Part shown: positions 58,112 to 64,000 of the stretch, piece after piece | How positions within the stretch are numbered: the stretch's first letter is position 1 | How the letters are laid out: every line of letters begins with the position of its first letter | Source of the DNA: Hetaerina americana | Taxonomy: Eukaryota; Arthropoda; Insecta; Odonata; Calopterygidae | Assembly (NCBI GenBank): GCA_022747635.1 | Contig: JAKTNV010000018.1 | Span: 5,207,813 to 5,271,812, forward strand | Reading direction: 5' to 3' | Length of the DNA: 64,000 nt | The notes under the pieces: generated by a model | Seen by the model: the letters and a program-made list of their open reading frames with translations, nothing else | Told to the model about the DNA's origin: nothing | Database searches by the model: none | Made by a program: the position numbers and the translations under genes

Positions 58112-60000
58112 AGCGCCAGTGATAATGGGCAACCCTGCCTTACACCTCTTCCTAACACTGCCCATCCGGACTCCCCGTTCCCCACTCGTACCTGAGCAGT
58201 CTGAGACATGTAAAGGTTGCGGATTAGCCTCCTTTCCCTCCAATCTATTCTGTTTTCTTCCATTACTCATTTGTTTTTCCCAATTCACTCGATCAAAGGC
58301 TTTTTCGAAATCTACGAAACAGGCAAATACCTCCTGGTTCCGTCCTATATTCCTCTCGATTAATAATCCCATTACTGCAATGGCATCACGCGTACCTCTC
58401 CCCTTCCTAAACCCAAACTGATCATCCCCTAAGTAAATATTTGATATACTCTCAATCCTTTTGTTTATTATCCTGAGAACAACTTTAGCTGCGTGGGATA
58501 TTAAGCTTATCGTCATGTAGTCCTCACATGATGTAGCGTTTACCTTTTTCGGAATAGGAACTAAAACTGATCTCACAAAGTCTTCCGGCCAGATTCCCTC
58601 CTCATAAATACTACGAATCAGCCCATATAGCCTCTTCCTCCCAAATTTTCCTAAACATTTTAATAGTTCAGCGGGAATGTTATCCACCCCACGGCCTTAT
58701 TTAGTTTCATCTGCCTTAATGCCCTTCCTATCTCATCGTCGAGTATGCCTGGACCTAAGCTATCTTCCTCTACGTCATATTTTTTTCAATGTCTAACTGT
58801 GTTGGTCTGAGTTCTTTGCTATACAGTTCTTCTATATACTCCTTCCATCTCTCTTGGATCTTTCCTGCATCAACTATTACCTTACCAGCCTTATCTCTAT
58901 CTGTTAGCATAGATCTTCCTTTCTTATTTCCCGATAATGATTTAACTTTGCTGCACAGCGTATATATTTCACCCTCCCTCTGCACACTTTCCGTATTCTC
59001 ACACTGCGTCTTCCACCATGTTTCTTTTGCTTTATTTGTCGCCCGCCTCAAATTATTGTTTAACTCTTTGTACTTCATTTTGCCTAAATCTATGTTAACA
59101 TTGTTTCATTTTCTCCTCCCATCCGTCTTTGTTATCATTTCATCCGTGATCCATGGTTTCCTAGTTCTTTCGCGTTAACGGTTCCAATAGTGTCTTTTAA
59201 GTTTTCGTTAACCCTTTCTTGATACTTTCCCATCTTTCTTAAATAGTACTTAGCTCTTTACCATCCTGCATGATTTTCTCTACAGCCTGTTTGTACTCCA
59301 TCATTTTTAAACAATTTAATGCTTCTACATTACATTTTCAAACCCACCGGCTTTGCCTTATCATTTTGAAACGGACGCAATATTTCATGAGAACAAAAAT
59401 GCGGTCTGAGCCCGCATCCACTCTCGGGAAGGCCTGGGATTATATCATACTGTTCCTTAACCTGTGTCTAACAAAAGTATAATCTAGCTGATACCTTTCT
59501 GAGTGACGTAGCATTTTCCATATACACCTACGTCTTTTGTGGTGTCTTAACCATGTGTTGGTGATTACTAACCCCTGTCTTTTGCAGAAATCAACTGCTT
59601 TCCCCCCGCGGTCATTTCTCGTGCCAAAACCGTAGTCCCCAACCTCATCACCATCTCTTCCTTCGCTTATCGCCGCATTCCAGTCTCCCATCACTATCAA
59701 ATGTTTCCTGCCGGAACAAACGCGATTATGTCCTCTAACTGATCATATACCCTATCGACCTCTTCCTCCGTATGATTTCTCGGTGGCATGTTTACCTAAA
59801 TAATAACCAAGTTCGTCGGTTTTGCTCTTATCTTGCTAGTTATATTCCATCCGCAACCTGTTCTATGTTGACTGCGCTTCTTCCTATCTCTTCATGCAAT
59901 ACTATTGCAAAATCTCGTTGTATTTCGTCTCTGCAGCTGTATTTTATTCAATAATTAAATCTCTAATATTCCCCGCTTTCCTTCAATCTTACCTCGCATA
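58112..60000 (-). mobile_element. LINE-A copy 8 (inverted segment)
   Basis: Antisense LINE-A from endonuclease (MGDWNAAISEGRDGDEVGDY at about 59,690; RQGLVITNTWLRHHKRR) through the linker (KYKELNNNLRRATNKAKETW, VKSLSGNKKGRSMLTDRDKA) to the RT as far as SGERGVRMGSVRKR. It lacks the RT catalytic FADD and the 3' end. Several frame breaks. It meets copy 9 head to head at a 14-bp foldback. Confidence 0.9.
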
Positions 60001-60008
60001 GACCTATA

Positions 60009-61262
60009 CGAGGTAAGATTGAGAAATCAGTTTTAGTGCCTATGTGAGTTCAGTTTTAGTTCTTATTCCACAACGGATAAAGGCTACATCATGCGAGGAC
60101 ACCAGGGCAATAAGTATGATATACCACGCAGCTAAAGTTGTTCTCAGAAAAATTAGCAAAGGGATAAAGAGTAGGCAAAATGTTTACTTAGGGGATGATC
60201 AGTTTGGGTTTAGGAAGGGGAGAGGTATGCGTGATTTCATTGCAGTAATAAGATAATTAATCGAGAGGAATATAGAACACAACCAGGAGGTATTTGCCTG
60301 TTTCGTAGATTTAGAAAAAGCGTTTGATAGAGTGAATTGGGAAAAACTAATGAGTGTATTGATGATAATAGGAATAGATGGGAGGGAAAGGATGCTAATC
60401 CGCAAGCTGTACTTGTCTCAGACGGCTCAGGTGCGAGTTGGGAACGGGGAGTCAGGTTGGGCAGTGTTAGGAAGAGGTGTGAGGCAGGGTTGCCCATTAT
60501 TACCGTTGCTGTACTACCTGTATGCAGAGGAAATGGTGAAAGAGACATGGGAAGAACTGGCGGTAGGAATGAATGTGGGTGGGGGAATCGTAAAATCAGT
60601 TAAGTTCGCTGATGACCAAGCTTTAGTTTGTCAGTCAGCCAAGGGGCTGCAAGCATTGCTGAGTGAATTGGAAATTCAGTGCGACAGGTATGAGATGAAA
60701 ATCAATATTAATAAAACAAAGGTAATGCGATTATCTAGAAAGAAAAAAGCTAGGCTAAAAACTAAAATAGGAGGGCAAAAACTAGAGCAGGTAAAGCAGT
60801 TTACGTATCTCGGTAGTGTTTTGGACCAACACGGTCAAAGTAGTATGGACGTTAGGAGAAGAATTGCGCTAGGCAAAGAGGCTTTCACAAGGCGGAAGGA
60901 GTTGATGACGGAGACGTGGAGTATGGATGTTAAGAAAAGACTCGTAAAAACTTTGATATGGAGCGTAGCTATCTACGGCGCGGAAACGTGGTCATTGAAG
61001 CAGGAGGATAGACGTAGATTGTAGGCTTTTGAAATGTGGGTGTGGAGAAGAATGGAGAAGGTGAAATGGACAGAGAAGAAAACAAACGAGGAAAGGAAAG
61101 GAACAGGATAGGTATTTTGGACGGGATGAAGGGAGGAAGAAAGTACTCAGAGCCGAAGAGGGACCTGATGTAAAGTAGGATGTTGTGTTTCGCTAGGGGT
61201 CTCAAATTATTTAATTAGTAATTATGTCCATAAAAAATACTTACCTTAACTGGTAGATTACT
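60009..61262 (+). mobile_element. LINE-A copy 9, RT and 3' end
   Basis: Sense strand. RT frame 60,332-61,024 (230 codons): SGWAVLGRGVRQGCPLLPLL, VKSVKFADDQALVCQSAKGL (intact ADD), INKTKVMRLSRKKKARLKTK, EQVKQFTYLGSVLDQHGQSS, KRLVKTLIWSVAIYGAETWS. A deletion near 61,090 removes part of the C-terminal region. The 3' end AACTGGTAGATTACTTAATA is followed by AAT repeats. Confidence 0.9.
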
Positions 61263-61289
61263 TAATAATAGTAATAATATTAATATTAA

Positions 61290-61719
61290 TATTTTAAGTC
61301 GTCGTATATCACATAAAAGCTTTTAAGAACGGATGCCAATTTACAATAGTCGTAACAATTGGCTGCCTTGAAAAAATTCAACCTACATCCTGCGCAAACA
61401 ACTCAACATATATTACACCATCAATGGACACCTATGAAATGGATTTCCTTTAATTCAGCTCTACGATCTTGGTATTTTGACCTGCTCTTTAGAAAATTTC
61501 AAATGATTTTCCATGAGGAGCCAATCGGTCCATAATTAGGGCCAGTATTGTCCCCTAAGCACTGGTTACCTCTTTTTCCCCTCTCTTTAAAAGGAGACAA
61601 GGAAAGGTTCTAGTGAATTCTTTCCATAAATTCCTGGACTATGGTATATTTTTCTTGCAGTTGTTCTTAATTGCCGCAAGTATCACCTTCTCTTATCAAT
61701 GTAGTCCTTCCATAATGCA
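61290..61719 (+). promoter_or_regulatory. Conserved upstream region of gene E
   Basis: Related to the upstream regions of the other copies, closest to B (ACACCTATGAAATGGAT, CAATTTACAATAGT). TTATCA GATA-type motif at about 61,694. Confidence 0.55.
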
Positions 61720-61769
61720 CCGAAGCGACGGTGGATATAAAAGCTTCGGCTTCTAAAGCCAGCGTCAGA
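61720..61769 (+). promoter_or_regulatory. Gene E core promoter
   Basis: CCGAAGCGACGG at 61,720-61,731, TATAAAAG at 61,736-61,743, predicted start A61767 in TCAG. Confidence 0.8.
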
Positions 61770-61803
61770 AGCTGATCGGTTCATCGAGTTGAGCAGTCGT
61801 TTG
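61767..61803 (+). other. Gene E exon 1 (non-coding)
   Basis: 37 nt ending CGTTTG before GTGAGT. Intron 1 is 366 bp, ending TCCTTCCAG at 62,169. Confidence 0.7.
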
Positions 61804-62179
61804 GTGAGTCCAAATCACGAGTAAACCATTGTATAACATTTGGTAGGAGACCTCTTCTTTAGATACAAGTGATGACTCGAATATTTCTTTTAGCTTGTAT
61901 CTTCTTAAAGCGTCTCGGTCGCCCATTTATAGGAATATTGCTCACCTATAGCATAGAGAATGCAAAATAATTTGTTTGCACCCTGAAAAGCACTGTCATG
62001 AAAGTAATTACTTGAGTCAAAGATTATTGAGTTGACTTTTGAGAGAAGAAAGAAAGGTTATTGAGTTGACTTTTTTTCATTTTGTTTGAATGGCCTAAGA
62101 TTTTTGTCATTCCAACCAGTGAGGTTATGTTAGCGAATAAAATCTATTTCACGTTTTCATTCCTTCCAGATTGGAGACA

Positions 62180-62252
62180 ATGAAGTGTTTGGTTCTTAGC
62201 GTGTTCTTGGCGGGAGTGACTCTGTTCGAATTAAACGCATTGCCGGTTCCAG
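62180..62252 (+). CDS. Gene E: signal-peptide exon of a fifth family member (partial)
   Basis: Exon 2 (62,170-62,252) codes MKCLVLSVFLAGVTLFELNA then LPVP and ends in a phase-1 GTAAAC donor. It lacks the Trp at position 3 and has TLFEL for VLSEI. The start codon context (GGAGACAATGAAG) differs from the other copies. Exon 3 is not found in the 1.75 kb that remain; introns 2 of the other copies are 1.8-3.9 kb, so it may lie just outside. This is the most diverged copy. Confidence 0.72.
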
Positions 62253-63600
62253 GTAAACATAAATAATTACCCATTAAAATAATAATATAGGTCCAAGATT
62301 ACCGTTTAAAAATATACAATCATACGACTGCAGTTTAAACTAATTTCGAGGTCAAATAGAATATAAAGTTCGAAGAGAATATTGAGTTTTTTGAGTTTTT
62401 AGCGTGTGATGAAGGAACGGAATTCGGTTTTTAAGAGAGAAGAGATTAAGAAAGACAAAAAGAGTTTGCCCCTTAGAAGTAGCACTACCCTTTGAAGGAG
62501 CCTTGGGAGAAGTCACATGAAGTAACCTTGAAAATAGATGCAAAAATGTTTGCTCATTTCGTAGTATATTTAAGGCGTTCAACTCTTCGAAAACATTCAT
62601 TTAAACATAAACGCTAAAAAGAAGCCTTTCCAATTTAACTGACTACATCTTTGTTGACATCCCTTTGATGTATCCGCTCACTACTGGGCATCTTGTTCTT
62701 TTTCTGCATACCATAATTTATTTCGCCTTCAATTCTTGTTTTGATTCCCGCCAGTGTCCCAATTCCATGGAAACCTTATTCTTTCCTCCACACGACCCAT
62801 TTGCAATACAAATATTCACCTCGAACATCACAATGCCGCTATTTATTTCTCCAGGGAAAAGAATACATTTAACAAAGGGCAAAGCGAGATGGTGTTCAAC
62901 TTCCTCAACAGTTAGCTTGCATCTCCGACACACTTAATTTGCGGTGACAACGAAACCATAGCTTCACTGAACTGTTTTCAATCAAAGAAGATGAGTCCAA
63001 AAGAATATAATGACCATGAAATGAATGCCCACAGAAGAACAAGTACCCATGTGATATGTATATTGACGTAAAAGAACATCACGTTTAAAAGATAGGGAGT
63101 ATAGGCCTTTAGTTTGAGGAAATAATATGGGAGCTGGAAGGTGACAGATAAAAAACATGAAAAAAATTTGCGAGTTCTTACATATGAAAGAGAAGCTATC
63201 GGTGCCTGAGGAGGTTTTAAAGTCATCCACTAAACCTAGCAGTAGCAAAACACACTTGAGAAAGGTTTTGTCTTGGAAGACGTGGCTATGATAAGAAGGT
63301 ATCTTTAATGTTTAATGGTAGAAGGAAAATTTGATGAAAAGCTAAAAAACGTTAGTTTACACATCAATGGCGGAAATTAAAGCGTATAAATTCCGTCATC
63401 GAGAAAATGAACAGTTTAGGAATGGAGTGAAATGCTAAATAATCTATTAGTTATTATAATAAGGGTGATATTAGTCAAGAAATGAAGGAGGTTTGAATAG
63501 GGTAGAAAACCTTTGGAATGAGGTAATGCATTTCGGAAATACTAAACACATGTTGTTTGGCGTAATTTAAGTTGTATCTTTCATTTTAACAATCAGGAGC
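62253..63600 (+). other. Gene E intron 2 (start)
   Basis: The first ~330 bp resemble the beginning of intron 2 of the other copies (GAAGAGAATATTGAGTT, GAATTCGGTTTTTAAGAGAG). The rest has no recognisable element or gene; two short antisense ORFs around 62,978-63,248 have no support. Confidence 0.5.
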
Positions 63601-63689
63601 GGTCATAGGTATTCGAATGTGTGGTTATCCAGCAATGTCCAGGAATAGTTCCATGATCACCTTTAGTACAACGTACTGATGATGACAAC

Positions 63690-63727
63690 CTGATGATGAC
63701 TTTGTAAGTCGAAACCTAGGTCGTGTT
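63690..63727 (+). ncRNA. Hammerhead-like motif
   Basis: CTGATGA (63,690-63,696), one extra T, a 5-bp hairpin GACTT-TGT-AAGTC (63,698-63,710), GAAA (63,711-63,714), CCTAGG, then a GTC cleavage triplet ending at 63,722. Core bases are all present, but stem I is weak (about 2 bp) and stem III is only two pairs. The flank GTTAATAAAATATATGTGG looks like the end of a retroelement. Probably a decayed PLE terminus. Confidence 0.55.
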
Positions 63728-63924
63728 AATAAAATATATGTGGAACAACCAAGTATTTCTTTCTTTTCCGATACAACGTACTCATTTATATGCAAACATT
63801 TCGGAGAATTACTATTTTTTTTGTATTTGGCATCAGTCCGAAGAAAGTACTTCGACCTTGTACATAGGACGTGAAAACTTCAAAAATATATAACCCCAAG
63901 CCCAAAGTGGAGAAAAAAACTCGT

Positions 63925-64000
63925 TATAAGGAATCGAAACCCGGGCCTTCGGATCAGTTGACGAAGACGTTACCCCACCACCGACTGTGCAGCCGGTTTT
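63925..64000 (-). mobile_element. Possible tRNA-derived SINE, cut by the window edge
   Basis: GGAATCGAAACCCGGGCC is the inverse of a B-box-like GGGTTTCGATTCC, and more tRNA-like sequence follows up to the edge. Too short to be sure. Confidence 0.35.

Overview
The window is eukaryotic, AT-rich and about 85-90 % repeats. GT-AG introns, a TATA box plus a TCAG-type initiator, AATAAA poly(A) signals, a mariner, several LINEs, Penelope-like elements (PLEs) and tRNA-derived SINEs point to an arthropod, most likely an insect. The species is not identifiable from sequence alone. There are no prokaryotic features.

The only host genes I can support are five copies (A-E) of one small secreted-protein gene. 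Each has a non-coding exon 1 (37 nt in A, C, D and E), an exon 2 holding the start codon, signal peptide and a phase-1 donor, and, in A-D, an exon 3 coding the mature His/Lys/Ser/Asp-rich protein. A (+, 2.8-5.85 kb) and C (+, 33.07-36.75 kb) encode 130-aa proteins with three mature cysteines. B (+, 18.5-22.3 kb) and D (-, 52.05-47.0 kb) encode 115-aa proteins with one. E (+, from 61.7 kb) shows exons 1-2 only; its exon 3 should lie beyond the window. All five carry the same core promoter: a CCGAAGCGACGG-like box, 4 bp, TATAAAAG, and a start site 31 bp after the first T of the TATA box. I do not recognise the family; a secreted, possibly phosphorylated or metal-binding structural or glandular protein is an inference.

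Layout: 0-2.1 kb PLE-1 end and LINE-A; 2.1-6.4 kb gene A; 6.4-10.5 kb TE nest (LINE-A interrupted by a Jockey-like LINE, then a PLE end); 10.5-13.7 kb remainder of gene A's 3' flank with a deleted mariner; 13.7-18 kb PLE-1 composite, LINE-A tail and a PLE-end palindrome; 18-24.2 kb gene B and flank; 24.2-32.6 kb LINE-A, a nearly intact PLE-2 3' half with GIY-YIG, an inverted PLE-1 composite, LINE-A and SINEs; 32.6-37.2 kb gene C; 37.2-45.35 kb orphan inverted promoter fragment, SINE, LINE-B, LINE-A, PLE-1 composite, LINE-A; 45.35-52.3 kb gene D; 52.3-58.1 kb PLE-3 and a rearranged PLE-1 composite; 58.1-61.3 kb head-to-head LINE-A pair; 61.3-64 kb gene E.

The array has been reshaped by duplication in both orientations and probably by gene conversion. 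A and C share a near-identical intron 2/exon 3 tract. B and D share a near-identical inverted 3.4-kb tract, making D a chimera of a C-like 5' half and a B-like 3' half. Long (TA)n arrays bound many of the mobile elements. Comparing copies gives clean empty sites for the mariner, one LINE-B and one SINE. One hammerhead-ribozyme motif is well formed (53.15 kb), and several degenerate ones sit at PLE ends.
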